From the NCBI GenBank assembly GCA_020829485.1, contig JAIVFU010000027.1:1-64000 (forward strand): a stretch of 64,000 nt of DNA. The letters are read 5' to 3'. The notes beneath the pieces were generated by a model. It worked only from the letters and a program-made list of their open reading frames with translations. It searched no databases and was not told the origin of the DNA. Position 1 is the first letter of the stretch; every line of letters begins with the position of its first letter. Positions 8,311-17,759 of this stretch are shown piece by piece. This stretch comes from Nostoc sp. CHAB 5834 (lineage in GTDB: Bacteria > Cyanobacteriota > Cyanobacteriia > Cyanobacteriales > Nostocaceae). The position numbers and the translations under genes were made by a program.

Positions 8311-9720
8311 TTAGTCGGTAGAGACGCGATTAATCGCGTCTGTACAATAGTCATTAGTCAGGGACTTGAGATTATTCACTGTGTTTAAAAGGATTTCTCG
8401 CAGAGAAGGAACTGGTATTTTGTTGATAACTTCAGCAGCGAAGGCGTTAATTAACAACTTCCGAGCATCGTTTTCATCAATTCCCCGACTTTGCAGATAG
8501 AATATTTCGTCATCTTCTAATTGGCTAACAGTAGCACCGTGAGCGCATTTGACGTTATCGGCAGTAATTTCCAATTGGGGTTTGGTATCAACTCTGGCTT
8601 TAGACGATAGCAGCAAATTGCGATTCAACTGGGATGCATTTGTTAACTGCGCTAGTTTGGGTACAAAAACTTTACCATTGAACACTGCATGAGCGCGATC
8701 GCCTACAATACATTTATGCAATTGGTCACTTGTACCGTGGGGATAATTGAGTGCGATCGCACTGTGAGTATCAGACAACTGCTTACCAGAAATTATCGTC
8801 AACCCATTGAGAGTAGTTTGTGTCTGCTCACCAGTTTGCAAAATCTCCAAATTGTGCCGTGACAACTTCGCACCTAAAGTTATGGCGTGACTTGTATATC
8901 GACTATCACGAGCTTGGGTTACAGCAGTTTTCCCAATATGAAAAGCCTCTGCACCTTCTTGCTCAACCCTAGTGTGACTCACCTCAGCATTGTCACCAAC
9001 CCAAACTTCCGTAACCGCGTTAGTTAAATAAACTTCTTCCTCTTGTGGGGTAGGCATCTTGCCTGCCACATACTCCTCAACCAACGTTACCTGCGAACCA
9101 CTTTCCGCCACCACCAAACAACGCGGCTGCGAAATTGTCAGCGTCTCACCTGAAATAAACACCAAATGAATAGGCGTTTCAACTACCACATTCTTCTTCA
9201 CCCACACCACAGCTGCATCACCTATCCCAGCCGTATTGAGAGCAGTAAAAACCTCCTGCGCTCCTTCAGCTTGAGCTAAATATTGCTGTACAGCTTGCTG
9301 CTCAACCTCAGACAAACCAGCCAAATTACTCACCACAATTCCAGATGGTAAATCTGAAACTGCGGATAACTCCGGCGCAAAAACGCCATTCACAAATACC
9401 AAACGACTATTAGCCGCTTCTGGCAAAATATCAAATTCTAGAGACGCGACAGACGCGAAATTTCGCGTCTCTACATTAAATTGCAGTTTTCGCAGAGACG
9501 ACAAATCAGTAAATCGCCATTCTTCCTCGCGGGTGGTGGGAATAGTCGAGTGGCGTACCCAACTAGCAGCACCTTCACGTAATTCCTGTAACCATCCCTC
9601 TGTTTTAGTTGCCGTTACTTGATTTAACAACCCAGTCAGATAATCATCTCTATCTAACATCGATGTCAAACTGACTGCATTTGAATTAGGTATTGGACTA
9701 GGAGATACTTGAATATTCAT
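8311..9720 (-). CDS. sufD: Fe-S cluster assembly protein SufD
   Basis: 469 residues; the SufD subunit of the SufBC2D scaffold, a beta-helix protein paired with SufB. The region from QPRCLVVAESGSQVTLVEEY through DNVKCAHGATVSQLEDDEIFYLQSRGI is the SufB/SufD core, with the conserved CAHGAT and SRGI. The start codon overlaps the sufC stop by one base, showing translational coupling. Two GTAGAGACG-type palindromes lie in the coding sequence: one inside (9439-9474, residues VETRNFASVAS) and one that supplies the last ~12 residues (8318-8345). Neither touches the core. Confidence 0.93.
   Translation of the reverse strand: MNIQVSPSPIPNSNAVSLTSMLDRDDYLTGLLNQVTATKTEGWLQELREGAASWVRHSTIPTTREEEWRFTDLSSLRKLQFNVETRNFASVASLEFDILPEAANSRLVFVNGVFAPELSAVSDLPSGIVVSNLAGLSEVEQQAVQQYLAQAEGAQEVFTALNTAGIGDAAVVWVKKNVVVETPIHLVFISGETLTISQPRCLVVAESGSQVTLVEEYVAGKMPTPQEEEVYLTNAVTEVWVGDNAEVSHTRVEQEGAEAFHIGKTAVTQARDSRYTSHAITLGAKLSRHNLEILQTGEQTQTTLNGLTIISGKQLSDTHSAIALNYPHGTSDQLHKCIVGDRAHAVFNGKVFVPKLAQLTNASQLNRNLLLSSKARVDTKPQLEITADNVKCAHGATVSQLEDDEIFYLQSRGIDENDARKLLINAFAAEVINKIPVPSLREILLNTVNNLKSLTNDYCTDAINRVSTD
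8318..8345. repeat. GTAGAGACG-type palindrome at the sufD 3' end
   Basis: Arms GTAGAGACGCGATT and AATCGCGTCTGTAC, one mismatch. It is flanked on both sides by TAGTCATTAGTC-like repeats, and it encodes the C-terminal residues CTDAINRVSTD of SufD. Confidence 0.75.
9439..9474. repeat. GTAGAGACG-type palindrome inside sufD
   Basis: The core AGACGCGAAATTTCGCGTCT (9451-9470) is a perfect 20-bp palindrome within TAGAGACGCGAC...CTCTAC. It is in frame and adds about 12 residues between the N-terminal helical domain and the beta-helix. Confidence 0.75.
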
Positions 9721-10511
9721 TACACACCCACCTTAGCAGCCGCAAATTCTTCCAGCACCCAGTCATAACCGCGAGACTCTAATTCGAGCGCCAGTTCTTT
9801 ACCACCACTCGTAATAATCTGCCCCTGTGCCATCACATGGACAAAATCAGGCACAATATAATCGAGTAACCGTTGGTAGTGAGTAATCAAAATTGTCGAA
9901 TTTTCTGGACTTGCCAGTTGATTTACACCATTCGCCACAATTCGGAGCGCGTCAATATCCAAACCCGAATCAGTTTCATCCAAAATTCCCAACTTTGGTT
10001 CTAGCAGCGCCATTTGCAGAATTTCATTCCGCTTCTTCTCACCACCAGAAAAGCCTTCATTCAAACTCCGACTGAGAAAACTGGGATTCATCTTCACCAC
10101 ATCCAGCTTTTCCTCAATCAAATCGTCAAAATCAAAAGCGTCTATTTCCTCTAAACCTTGCGCCTTGCGCCGGGAATTGTACGCCACCCGCAAAAAATCT
10201 AAATTGCTCACACCGGGAATTTCTAACGGATACTGAAACGCTAAAAACACACCACTTCTTGCGCGTTCCTCCGGTTCCAATTCCAGCAGATTTTGCCCCT
10301 GGAAAATTACTTCTCCGCCAGTCACCTCATACGCCGGATGCCCAGCCAACACCTTAGAAAAAGTACTCTTACCAGAACCATTCGGCCCCATGATCGCATG
10401 AATTTCACCCGATCGCACATCCAGATTTACACCCTTCAAAATCGGTGTCCCATCAACATTAGCCGTCAGGTTCCGTACCGACAGCACAACTTCACTATTT
10501 TCAATAATCAT
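9720..10511 (-). CDS. sufC: Fe-S cluster assembly ATPase SufC
   Basis: 263 residues from ATG 10511; an ABC-type ATPase that powers the SufBCD scaffold. Walker [10 protein letters not shown], signature FSGGEKKR, Walker [14 protein letters not shown] and the switch His in ILITHYQR are all present. The frame is open upstream to 10613, but that part is coded by an intergenic repeat and the family starts at [20 protein letters not shown] lies just upstream of this start. It overlaps sufD by one base. Confidence 0.95.
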   Translation of the reverse strand: MIIENSEVVLSVRNLTANVDGTPILKGVNLDVRSGEIHAIMGPNGSGKSTFSKVLAGHPAYEVTGGEVIFQGQNLLELEPEERARSGVFLAFQYPLEIPGVSNLDFLRVAYNSRRKAQGLEEIDAFDFDDLIEEKLDVVKMNPSFLSRSLNEGFSGGEKKRNEILQMALLEPKLGILDETDSGLDIDALRIVANGVNQLASPENSTILITHYQRLLDYIVPDFVHVMAQGQIITSGGKELALELESRGYDWVLEEFAAAKVGV

Positions 10512-10515
10512 CTTC

Positions 10516-10551
10516 TCTCCCTTCTCTGCGCTCTCTGCGCCTCTGCGGTTC
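10516..10551. repeat. Common cyanobacterial intergenic repeat between sufB and sufC
   Basis: CTTCTCTGCGCTCTCTGCGC followed by CTCTGCGGTTCG is a repeat type found between many cyanobacterial genes; a relative sits at about 55415-55445. It extends the open frame upstream of sufC and would mislead automatic start calling. Confidence 0.6.
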
Positions 10552-10613
10552 GTTACTCTTCCAAAAGAATAAACACAGAACCCCGATGTCCCTGTGTTTA
10601 TCCTTGCTTCCAT

Positions 10614-12053
10614 TTATCCAACACTGCCTTCCAACTTCAAACTCAACAACTTATCAGCTTCCACAGCAAACTCCATCGGTAGCTGATTAAAAACATCCTT
10701 ACAGAAGCCACTAATCATCATCGAAATAGCATCTTCCGAAGAAATACCTCGTTGAGCAAAGTAGAATAACTGATCTTCCCCAATCTTAGAAGTAGAAGCT
10801 TCATGCTCCACCTTCGCACCGTTATTTTGCACCTGAATATAAGGGAAAGTATTCGCATGGGCATTATCCCCAATCAGCATTGAGTCACACTGAGAATAAT
10901 TTCTCGCCCCTTTAGCCGTAGGGTTAACTTTCACCAAACCCCGATAGCTATTACTAGAATTACCTGCGGAGATTCCTTTAGAAATAATTGTACTGCGGGT
11001 ATTCTTACCTACGTGAATCATCTTACTACCCGTATCAGCTTGCTGCTGATGATTTGTCAGCGCCACCGAGTAAAACTCACCCACAGAATTATCACCCACC
11101 AACACACAGCTAGGATATTTCCAAGTAATTGCCGAACCTGTTTCTACTTGAGTCCAGGAAATCTTGGAATTTACGCCCTGACACAAACCGCGCTTGGTGA
11201 CAAAGTTGTAAATACCGCCTTTACCGTTGGCATCGCCAGCGTACCAGTTTTGCACGGTGGAGTATTTAATTTCGGCGTTGTCGAGGGCGACGAGTTCCAC
11301 AACGGCGGCGTGCAATTGGTTGCTATCATACATCGGTGCGGTGCAACCTTCGAGGTAAGAAACATAACTACCTTCTTCAGCGACAATCAAAGTCCGCTCA
11401 AATTGTCCCGTGTCACCAGAGTTGATGCGGAAGTAGGTAGACAATTCCATTGGGCATTTTACGCCTTTAGGAATATAGACAAAAGAACCATCGCTAAATA
11501 CCGCAGCGTTCAAGGCGGCAAAATAGTTGTCAGCAATAGGAACAACGCTACCCAAATATTTTTTAATAAGTTCTGGGTGTTCTTGCAACGCTTCCGAAAA
11601 CGAACAGAAAATAACGCCATCTTCCGCTAGCTTTTCTTTAAATGTAGTGGCGACAGAAACGCTATCGAAAATTGCATCAACGGCGACATTTGCCAGCCGC
11701 TTCTGTTCAGATAGGGAAATGCCTAACTTCTCAAAGGTTTCTAAAAGGGTTGGATCAACTTCATCCAAGCTGTTTAGTTTTTCTTTCTTACGTTTTGGCG
11801 CTGAGTAGTAAATGATATCCTGATAATTAATTGGCGGATACTTGACATTCGGCCAAGTTGGTTCCGTCATTTTTTGCCACTGGCGATAAGCTCTGAGGCG
11901 AAAGTCCAGCATGAACTGCGGCTCGTTCTTCTTAGAGGAGATCAAGCGGATAACGTCCTCGTCTAGTCCACGCGGTATGGTGTCGGACTCAATGTCGGTG
12001 ACAAAGCCGTACTTGTAGGGTTGGTTGACTAAGGTTTTGACAGTGGCACTCAT
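10614..12053 (-). CDS. sufB: Fe-S cluster assembly scaffold SufB
   Basis: 479 residues; the main scaffold subunit on which Fe-S clusters form. The sequence is typical over its whole length: [17 protein letters not shown] at the N-terminus, [53 protein letters not shown] and [21 protein letters not shown] near the end. It is the first gene of sufBCDS and faces sufR across a spacer with two SufR-type operators, so repression by SufR is expected. Confidence 0.97.
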   Translation of the reverse strand: MSATVKTLVNQPYKYGFVTDIESDTIPRGLDEDVIRLISSKKNEPQFMLDFRLRAYRQWQKMTEPTWPNVKYPPINYQDIIYYSAPKRKKEKLNSLDEVDPTLLETFEKLGISLSEQKRLANVAVDAIFDSVSVATTFKEKLAEDGVIFCSFSEALQEHPELIKKYLGSVVPIADNYFAALNAAVFSDGSFVYIPKGVKCPMELSTYFRINSGDTGQFERTLIVAEEGSYVSYLEGCTAPMYDSNQLHAAVVELVALDNAEIKYSTVQNWYAGDANGKGGIYNFVTKRGLCQGVNSKISWTQVETGSAITWKYPSCVLVGDNSVGEFYSVALTNHQQQADTGSKMIHVGKNTRSTIISKGISAGNSSNSYRGLVKVNPTAKGARNYSQCDSMLIGDNAHANTFPYIQVQNNGAKVEHEASTSKIGEDQLFYFAQRGISSEDAISMMISGFCKDVFNQLPMEFAVEADKLLSLKLEGSVG

Positions 12054-12170
12054 CAGTAATAATCTCTCGTGTTCTGAACTCTTTTAGGATGGGAGGCGGA
12101 TTGCGGCTAACCGATTCCCATCTCCCGTTACGGAATGGTTACACGGCTGCTAGAATAGTGGTGGAGAGTA

Positions 12171-12190
12171 AAACAACAGCTATGTTGTTT
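12171..12190. promoter_or_regulatory. SufR-type operator 1
   Basis: AAACAAC-N6-GTTGTTT is a perfect inverted repeat in the sufB/sufR spacer. SufR of Synechocystis is reported to bind CAAC-N6-GTTG repeats between these same genes. The site lies about 118 bp before sufB and 99 bp before sufR. Confidence 0.8.
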
Positions 12191-12217
12191 AATCTATCTT
12201 CATTTTACGCTAAATTA

Positions 12218-12233
12218 ACAACAACAATGTTGT
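12218..12233. promoter_or_regulatory. SufR-type operator 2
   Basis: ACAAC-AACAAT-GTTGT has the same CAAC-N6-GTTG core as operator 1. It is centred 45 bp from it and 55 bp before the sufR start, consistent with autoregulation. Confidence 0.75.
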
Positions 12234-12288
12234 CAAAGTCAAATTTTCAAAAAAATTTTTGTGATGTTCGCTGAACGTCTCGCACCAC

Positions 12289-12978
12289 ATGAAGATGGCG
12301 ACTACCCACCAGTCCTCAACCAAGCAAGATATCCTTGAGTATCTGCACAAACACGAAAAAGCAACGGCTTTGGAGCTAGCTGAAGTTTTAGACGTTACCC
12401 CCCAAGCTATTCGTCGCCATCTCAAAGATTTGGAGACGGAGGAGCTAGTTTTGTATTCGACATCAGTGCAGGCGGCGGGGATGGGGCGGCCGCAGCATCT
12501 TTATGAATTGAGTCGTCAAGGACGCGATCGCTTGCATCGAACAATGAGCGATCGCTTTGGTGATGCAAGCGGAAATTTTGCGGTTTCGCTGCTAGACACC
12601 TTAGCCGAAACGGTAGGACACGATCAATTTAAATCGATTTTAGAAAAACAGTGGCAGCGCAAAGCTAAAGAATACCGCGATCGCGTCGGTAACGGTTCAC
12701 TGCGAGAACGGGTAGCCAACTTAGTGGAGTTGAGAAAAGCTGAAGGCTTCATGGCCGAGTATCACGCTGTTGATGTGAATGACTCCTTTGAGAGTGATCG
12801 CTTTATCTTAATGGAGCATAACTGCGCCATTTCCAATGTTGCCGAGTCTTTCCCCAGCATCTGTGGTCACGAATTAGAAATGTTTGCAGCCGTCTTACCC
12901 GATTGTACCGTAGAACGCACCCACTGGATTATTGATGGCGAACACCGTTGCGGCTATTTGGTGCAAATTCGTCATTAG
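12289..12978 (+). CDS. sufR: Transcriptional repressor SufR
   Basis: 229 residues. An N-terminal winged helix-turn-helix (KQDILEYLHKHEKATALELAEVLDVTPQAIRRHL in family terms, residues ~10-45) is followed by a sensor domain whose C-terminal part holds Cys residues in EHNCAI, SICGHE, LPDCTVE and HRCGYL, the ligands expected for the Fe-S cluster that controls DNA binding. It represses sufBCDS and itself when clusters are plentiful. The start may be ATG 12289 or ATG 12295 (two codons later). Divergent from sufB. Confidence 0.95.
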   Translation: MKMATTHQSSTKQDILEYLHKHEKATALELAEVLDVTPQAIRRHLKDLETEELVLYSTSVQAAGMGRPQHLYELSRQGRDRLHRTMSDRFGDASGNFAVSLLDTLAETVGHDQFKSILEKQWQRKAKEYRDRVGNGSLRERVANLVELRKAEGFMAEYHAVDVNDSFESDRFILMEHNCAISNVAESFPSICGHELEMFAAVLPDCTVERTHWIIDGEHRCGYLVQIRH

Positions 12979-13050
12979 TCCTTAGTCTTTTTTTGAATAA
13001 CTAATACCCAATACCTAATAATCAACTAAATTTTAAATAGCATTTCATTT

Positions 13051-13311
13051 ATGGATGTACCACCACAGCAACCATCAACACAATTTTTAACCCTGGAAGA
13101 GTCAGCAAAAGTAGACGCGGCTTTGTTGTCTTCCCCAGAAAAGTTTTTAACAAGATTGACAATTTCATCACTTAAGCTTTTGAAGCATATCGCTCAGGAG
13201 TACGGTGTTGCTATTGAAGATTTAACAGCACAGCAAGTAATTGCTTGGTTTGAAAAAGATGGCAAAATCCGACGAGAACAAGGCATTGAAGGTTCATATC
13301 TTAAATGGTGA
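13051..13311 (+). CDS. Small conserved cyanobacterial protein
   Basis: 86 residues, acidic and helical, starting MDVPPQQPSTQFLTLEESAKV and ending in a charged stretch. I do not recognise a named domain. It lies 72 bp after sufR in the same direction and may be read from the sufR promoter, though nothing else ties it to Fe-S assembly. Confidence 0.6.
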   Translation: MDVPPQQPSTQFLTLEESAKVDAALLSSPEKFLTRLTISSLKLLKHIAQEYGVAIEDLTAQQVIAWFEKDGKIRREQGIEGSYLKW

Positions 13312-13397
13312 ACTTTGCTACTAAAGTTTGTATTTCATTGATTTTGAAAAAATAGCCATATAGAATATCCCGCATCTAAAAAACTCTTATTTAAATG

Positions 13398-13422
13398 AGG
13401 GACACAGCATTGCTGTGTCCCT
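13398..13422. terminator. Hairpin after the 86-aa gene
   Basis: AGGGACACAGCA and TGCTGTGTCCCT pair perfectly around a single T. This is also a repeat type seen in many Nostoc spacers, so it may be a mobile palindrome rather than a true terminator; no U-tract follows. Confidence 0.5.
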
Positions 13423-13461
13423 ATGAATGTCTGTGTTTATCTGTGATTAATTATTTTCTGT

Positions 13462-13584
13462 GGCGTTGCTGAATTAAGGGATGATTCTTGTGGGGTGGGC
13501 ATCCTGCCCGCCCGGAAATACAAGGGACGCTCATGTTGCCCATCTCACAAAAATAGTAAAATCATCCCGCAAATATGCAACCCC
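13462..13584. mobile_element. MITE of the GGCGTTGC family with an inner GTGGGGTGGGC element
   Basis: It starts GGCGTTGCTGAAT and ends in a decayed GCAACCCC. A 12-bp direct repeat ATTATTTTCTGT flanks it (13450-13461 and 13585-13596), taken as the target duplication. Inside, TTGTGGGGTGGGC and GTTGCCCATCTCACAA at 13489-13551 are the ends of a second palindromic element, related to 59002-59061. Confidence 0.75.
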
Positions 13585-13628
13585 ATTATTTTCTGTATCT
13601 TAACCCATCTGGTAACTGCTATAACCAA

Positions 13629-13652
13629 AAAGCACCTTGAAAAAGGTGCTTT
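13629..13652 (-). terminator. Terminator of the 210-aa membrane protein gene
   Basis: AAAGCACCTT and AAGGTGCTTT form a 10-bp stem with a 4-base loop. On the minus strand it is followed by a short T-run (TTTTTGG), 38 bases after the stop codon at 13690. Confidence 0.75.
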
Positions 13653-13689
13653 AAAGTTGATAACAACATTTTGTTTGTCGAACAACTAT

Positions 13690-14322
13690 TTAAGCATTGT
13701 AATTGTTAGTACGAGGACTACGAGCTCCAGTTACGGCTCCAATCATTGCAGCTATTAAACCCAATAATGAACCAAACACAAACCCCCACAATCCCGAACG
13801 TATATTAGCTGCCGTTTCACGAGCTTGTTGGGCACTTATATTTGCTTGTGGTATATTAACACCACCTTGCTGTTGTACCTGGTTTATGACTTCCCCTGCG
13901 TTAGAAGCAGCAACACCAAAAGCACCAGATACTCCACTTGCTAGCAACCATGAGCTAACTGCCAAAGTCGTTGCCCAAAGAATTGCGCCGTTAAGAAGAG
14001 CTGTATTGCGGTTCATCGGCCCACAAGCACGGGCTGTAACCCAACCACCAGTAAATAGGGAAATTAGTAAAGCGATAATTGACCCAATGCCTGCATTACC
14101 CGCAGCATTAGAAGCAATTGTTCTAGGCGCACCTGAACCTTCAACTGTGCCTGCCGCAACCGCAGCAATTATAGAACTCAAAATTAATTGTGTAGCCAAA
14201 GAAACCAACAAACCAGAAATAATTGGCCCCCAGCGAACAAGATCATGATATTCACTTACTCGACCTGCTACCACAGGCTCAGTAGCAATACCTTCATTCC
14301 CTGTCCGATTTACGTACGACAT
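13690..14322 (-). CDS. Membrane protein of unknown function
   Basis: 210 residues with four likely membrane helices: WGPIISGLLVSLATQLILSS (residues ~31-50), GIGSIIALLISLFTGGWVTA (~78-97), a third near ILWATTLAVSSWLLASGV, and LWGFVFGSLLGLIAAMIGAV near the C-terminus. A Gln/Asn-rich loop (~140-170) separates the last two. Small Gly/Ala/Ser-rich membrane proteins like this are common in cyanobacteria with no known function. GGAG 12 bases upstream supports the start; a terminator follows at 13629-13652. Confidence 0.7.
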   Translation of the reverse strand: MSYVNRTGNEGIATEPVVAGRVSEYHDLVRWGPIISGLLVSLATQLILSSIIAAVAAGTVEGSGAPRTIASNAAGNAGIGSIIALLISLFTGGWVTARACGPMNRNTALLNGAILWATTLAVSSWLLASGVSGAFGVAASNAGEVINQVQQQGGVNIPQANISAQQARETAANIRSGLWGFVFGSLLGLIAAMIGAVTGARSPRTNNYNA

Positions 14323-14652
14323 AGCTTATGTTCTCCAGTGCTGCTTCAGCAAAGCTGCTGCTTAGGTATATTCATGTTTATGCTTAAAATTAAATAACTA
14401 AATCATCTACTTTTATATCTATCAATAGAAAGAGTTAATAAGTATATCTTTAGTGATAAAAAACAGATTTCTTTAACAAAATTTCATACATTTTAGTATT
14501 TATGAGTATCTAAATAACTTTTCAGAAAATAAATTTTAAACATTAAAATTTTTAAATCAAAACACAATTAATTATTAAATTTTATGAAAAATTAACTTTA
14601 ATTGTGTATGCAATTAAACTTAAGAAATGTCAAAAGTAAGGATAATTAAAAA
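14323..14652. other. AT-rich intergenic region
   Basis: Very AT-rich spacer with runs of A and T. I see no gene, no strong hairpin and no recognisable repeat. It presumably contains the promoter of the membrane protein gene read leftward from 14322. Confidence 0.5.
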
Positions 14653-14979
14653 TTAACGCATCCTCACAGCAGTGCCTGTGGCAGTAATCAGCAAAAGAAC
14701 TCCTGACTGGTCAAGATTGATTGTGCCAGTATCAATTTCAATCCCGATTACAGCATTTGCTCCTAAACGTTGTGCCCGTTGTTCTAATTCTTCTAGTGCC
14801 TTGCGTTGACCCTGCTCAAATAGACGCTCATAGCTACCAGTGCGTCCACCTATAATATCACGAATACCAGCCAAAAAATCCCGTAAGAAATTGCTGCCGT
14901 AGACTACTTCGGCTGTCACAATACCTAAATATGACTCAATCACGGCTCCTTGAATCACATCAGTGGTAGTTATAATCAT
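14653..14979 (-). CDS. YbjQ/UPF0145 family protein
   Basis: 108 residues, the normal family length. ITTTDVIQGAVIESYLGIVTAEVVYG at the start, DFLAGIRDIIGGRTGSYE in the middle and LGANAVIGIEIDT near the end are the conserved YbjQ (DUF74) segments. The family forms small oligomeric domains possibly involved in metal or ligand binding; no firm function is known. AGGAGG 8 bases before the ATG is an unusually good ribosome site for this window. Confidence 0.88.
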   Translation of the reverse strand: MIITTTDVIQGAVIESYLGIVTAEVVYGSNFLRDFLAGIRDIIGGRTGSYERLFEQGQRKALEELEQRAQRLGANAVIGIEIDTGTINLDQSGVLLLITATGTAVRMR

Positions 14980-15578
14980 AAGTTAACCTCCTAGATGGCA
15001 TATAGGTTGATATTTATTATCATAATACACATACAAAACTAGTTTGTGTTGATACAACTTTGACAAACATGCTCTCACACTATTTTAGATTGCGCTCTCA
15101 CTTGCTGGCTCAAAACTAGGATTTGAAAAAACATTTAGCTTGTTAAATTTATCTTACCGTGTAATGTCCAAAAAAGGATGTAAATGATCTAGATGGCGGC
15201 TTCCTAAAGGGTTGTATCAAAGTGTGAATAATTAGATATAGAGTCAGCAAATTATTAAATAAAACAACTGAAATTGGTGGGTTGCTTTCTAAAATTAAGC
15301 TAGATGCCTGTTGGGTTTTTATAAGTGGCACGTATAACTACTGACAAAAAAAGTGTCATTTTGCTAACCTACGGATTTATGTGTAAGTAACTTCATCTAA
15401 GCTTGATATCTTACACTTCATCATTCAGTAAAAACTCTGTAATGTGGCGCTAATGTAAAGGAAAGAGTCAATGAATTATTAACATCTTAATTAATACGAA
15501 GAAATACAGTTTTCAAAAGTCTATATTTTTGTTTTAATGTACAAGAAAAAAGTCCTCTAAAATTTCAGGAAATTTACT
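14980..15578. other. Intergenic region, no gene seen
   Basis: About 600 bp of AT-rich sequence between two genes read away from each other. The only open frame (about 60 codons on the minus strand) has no family resemblance. It should hold promoters for both neighbours; I cannot point to one confidently. Confidence 0.4.
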
Positions 15579-16259
15579 GTGTACAAGCCAACATCAATTG
15601 TGCTGAGTGTGGTGTTATTAGGATGTTTTTCTTTGACTATACCTTCAGTGGCTCAGGCTCAGGTATTAGTGGCGCAAGGCAAAAACGCAGAGTTAAAGCA
15701 ACTACTAGAAGAAGGACGGAGGTTAGTGGATACGGGCGATTATGGTGGTGCGATCGCAGTTTATCAGCAAGCAGCTAGACTAGATGCCAAAAATGCTAAA
15801 ATTCATTCAGGTATTGGGTATTTATACGCTCAACAGGGAAATTACCAGGCGGCATTAACAGCTTATCGTCGGGCGATCGCTATCAACCCTAACAATAGTG
15901 ATTTTTATTACGCGGTGGGTTACATCAAAGCGAATTTGGGCGACACGCGTGGGGCAAAAGAAGGCTACCGTCGGGCTATACAGCTGAACCGTAACAACGT
16001 TAACGCCTATTTAGGATTGGCTGTAACGCAATCTCGGATGGGAGACTATACTGCTGCTAGCTGGGCATATCAACAAGCAATCGACTTGGATAAGAACAAC
16101 GCCCAGACTTATGAGTTAATGGGTTCGATGTATAAACAGCGCCGACAAACCAAACAAGCAAACAGCTTGCTTCAGAAAGCCCGTGACTTGTACAAGCGGC
16201 GCAATGACTCAGATGGGGTCAACAGAGTAGAAGCCATGCTGCGACAGTTAGGAGGATGA
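15579..16259 (+). CDS. Secreted TPR-repeat protein
   Basis: 226 residues with a GTG start; AGGA lies 9 bases upstream. An N-terminal signal peptide (IVLSVVLLGCFSLTIPSVAQAQ, cut after AQA) leads into four to five TPR units, each with the G-Y-A-P-like pattern, e.g. GDYGGAIAVYQQAARLDAKN and GNYQAALTAYRRAIAINPNN. It probably acts as a periplasmic scaffold. The downstream ABC gene is convergent and ends only 2 bp away. Confidence 0.85.
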   Translation: MYKPTSIVLSVVLLGCFSLTIPSVAQAQVLVAQGKNAELKQLLEEGRRLVDTGDYGGAIAVYQQAARLDAKNAKIHSGIGYLYAQQGNYQAALTAYRRAIAINPNNSDFYYAVGYIKANLGDTRGAKEGYRRAIQLNRNNVNAYLGLAVTQSRMGDYTAASWAYQQAIDLDKNNAQTYELMGSMYKQRRQTKQANSLLQKARDLYKRRNDSDGVNRVEAMLRQLGG

Positions 16260-16261
16260 GG

Positions 16262-17164
16262 TTAATCTAACTGGCGTCCCGTTAATTCCACAAAAATATC
16301 TTCCAGGTTAGAGGGACGCACCATCATTCCTGTTTTATCCGGCTGTTCATTCAAATAGATATTTGCTGCTTCCAAAGATGGGAAAAACAGATATTCCCAA
16401 CTACCAGCACCATCACTTCTCACATCAGACACACCTAATTGTTTCATCACCAAACCTTCACCGTGAGCAGAACGCAGTTGTTGTAAAGTTCCTAAAGAAA
16501 TCAGCTTACCGCCATCCATAATACCGATGCGTCCTGGCTTGGTAGAACCAAAAGCATCGCACAAAAATTCCACCTCATCCATATAATGGGTTGTCAGCAG
16601 CATCGTCATTCCCTGCTTATTCAAATCTCGAATAATTTCCCAGAGGCGTCGCCTAGTTTGGGGGTCTAGTCCTACCGTTGGTTCATCCAAAAACAGAATT
16701 TGCGGTTGATGCAATAAGGCTCTGGCAATCTGCAACCGTCGTTTCATACCCCCAGACAGGGTTTTTACCAAATCATCGCGTTTTTCTGCTAAATCAACAT
16801 ACTCTAGCCATTGATTAATTAGTTTTTGTCGCTGTGGGTTGCTAATGTGATGTAGCCTCCCATGCAGTTCCATATTTTCCCAAACGCTTAAATCGTTATC
16901 CACACTTACTTGCTGCAAGACTACGCCAATACTCTGTTTTGCCAACATTGCTTGGCTCATCACATCATATCCACCTACTTCTATCCGTCCTTGGGAGGGT
17001 TTTGTTAGTGTAGTCAGCATCCGAATTGTGGTTGATTTACCCGCACCGTTTGGGCCGAGTAGAGCAAATATTTCCCCCGCTTCAATTTGAAATGACAGAT
17101 CATTGACTACAGGTACATTGTTGTAAAACTTGTAGACATTTTCTAGAAAGACAGCAGCAGTCAT
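16262..17164 (-). CDS. ABC transporter ATP-binding protein (drug/daunorubicin type)
   Basis: 300 residues. Walker A GPNGAGKST (~35-43), Q-loop VLQQVS, signature LSGGMKRRL, Walker B ILFLDEPTVGLDP and switch His LLTTHYMD are intact. The C-terminal ~80 residues (IGIMDGGKLISLGT onward, ending EDIFVELTGRQLD) match the DrrA/NodI-like exporters. The membrane partner is not adjacent, so it must be encoded elsewhere. Confidence 0.9.
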   Translation of the reverse strand: MTAAVFLENVYKFYNNVPVVNDLSFQIEAGEIFALLGPNGAGKSTTIRMLTTLTKPSQGRIEVGGYDVMSQAMLAKQSIGVVLQQVSVDNDLSVWENMELHGRLHHISNPQRQKLINQWLEYVDLAEKRDDLVKTLSGGMKRRLQIARALLHQPQILFLDEPTVGLDPQTRRRLWEIIRDLNKQGMTMLLTTHYMDEVEFLCDAFGSTKPGRIGIMDGGKLISLGTLQQLRSAHGEGLVMKQLGVSDVRSDGAGSWEYLFFPSLEAANIYLNEQPDKTGMMVRPSNLEDIFVELTGRQLD

Positions 17165-17759
17165 AGTTATTTTGCTCCAATAAAATTCACAAAAACCTTG
17201 ATAAATATAGATTTATTGTAGGGGCATGGCATTACCCATACGTGTCAACTTAAGTTCAAACGCTTATCCCACAAGCGTTTTACCCCACCCCGCCAAAGCT
17301 ACGCTTTGTCTCCCCTCCCCAATGCATCGGCTACGGTGTACACACAAGTCGTGAAATTCCACCTAACACTTGGTTTCGTCCTCTAGCAATAGGATTGTGC
17401 GATCGCTCCGAAAGCCTGTCATTGCGAGGAGGAACGACGAAGCAATCGCTTTAACTCACGGGATTATGTGATTACTTCGCTCCGTTATCACTGCGCTCGT
17501 AATGACAATTTAAGGGGTCTATAACGCCTGAAACCCTTTCAGATAGTACTTGTGTGTACACCGTAGCTTACCAAAGGGAGGGGATTAAGGGGAGGGGTTC
17601 CGATGACTTAATTGGTAATTGAGTATTCTGATATAACGCAATACGGTTCAGATAAGCATTCTTCCACCTTTGTTGTGGACTGGGAATTGGGTTTGGGTAA
17701 GCCAACCCCAGCCCTAAAGGGCGGGGCTTTGTAGTAGCCCTGAGCTATCGGTACTGAGA
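17165..17759. other. Repeat-filled intergenic region
   Basis: No gene seen. It carries a hairpin at 17258-17280 (AAACGCTT/AAGCGTTT), the element at 17330-17567, a single end of the AATACGGTTC element near 17640, and a CCCCAGCCCTAAAGGGCGGG-type hairpin near 17700. Confidence 0.6.
17330..17567. mobile_element. 238-bp MITE-like element with 20-bp inverted ends
   Basis: GCTACGGTGTACACACAAGT at 17330-17349 is exactly complementary to 17548-17567. There is no coding capacity. It contains a GTCATTGCGAGGAGGAACGA-type repeat. I see no clear target duplication. Confidence 0.75.

Noticed and set aside
11013..11630. 205-codon plus-strand frame inside sufB
   Set aside because: Antisense shadow of sufB with no ribosome site and no family resemblance.
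12089..12274. 61-codon frame over the SufR operator region
   Set aside because: It covers two operator sites and promoters; not conserved in appearance.
13398..13422. Hairpin as a tRNA or small RNA gene
   Set aside because: No tRNA arms or conserved loops; a simple palindrome.
14188..14397. Plus-strand frame opposite the membrane protein start
   Set aside because: Shadow of the 210-aa gene on the other strand.
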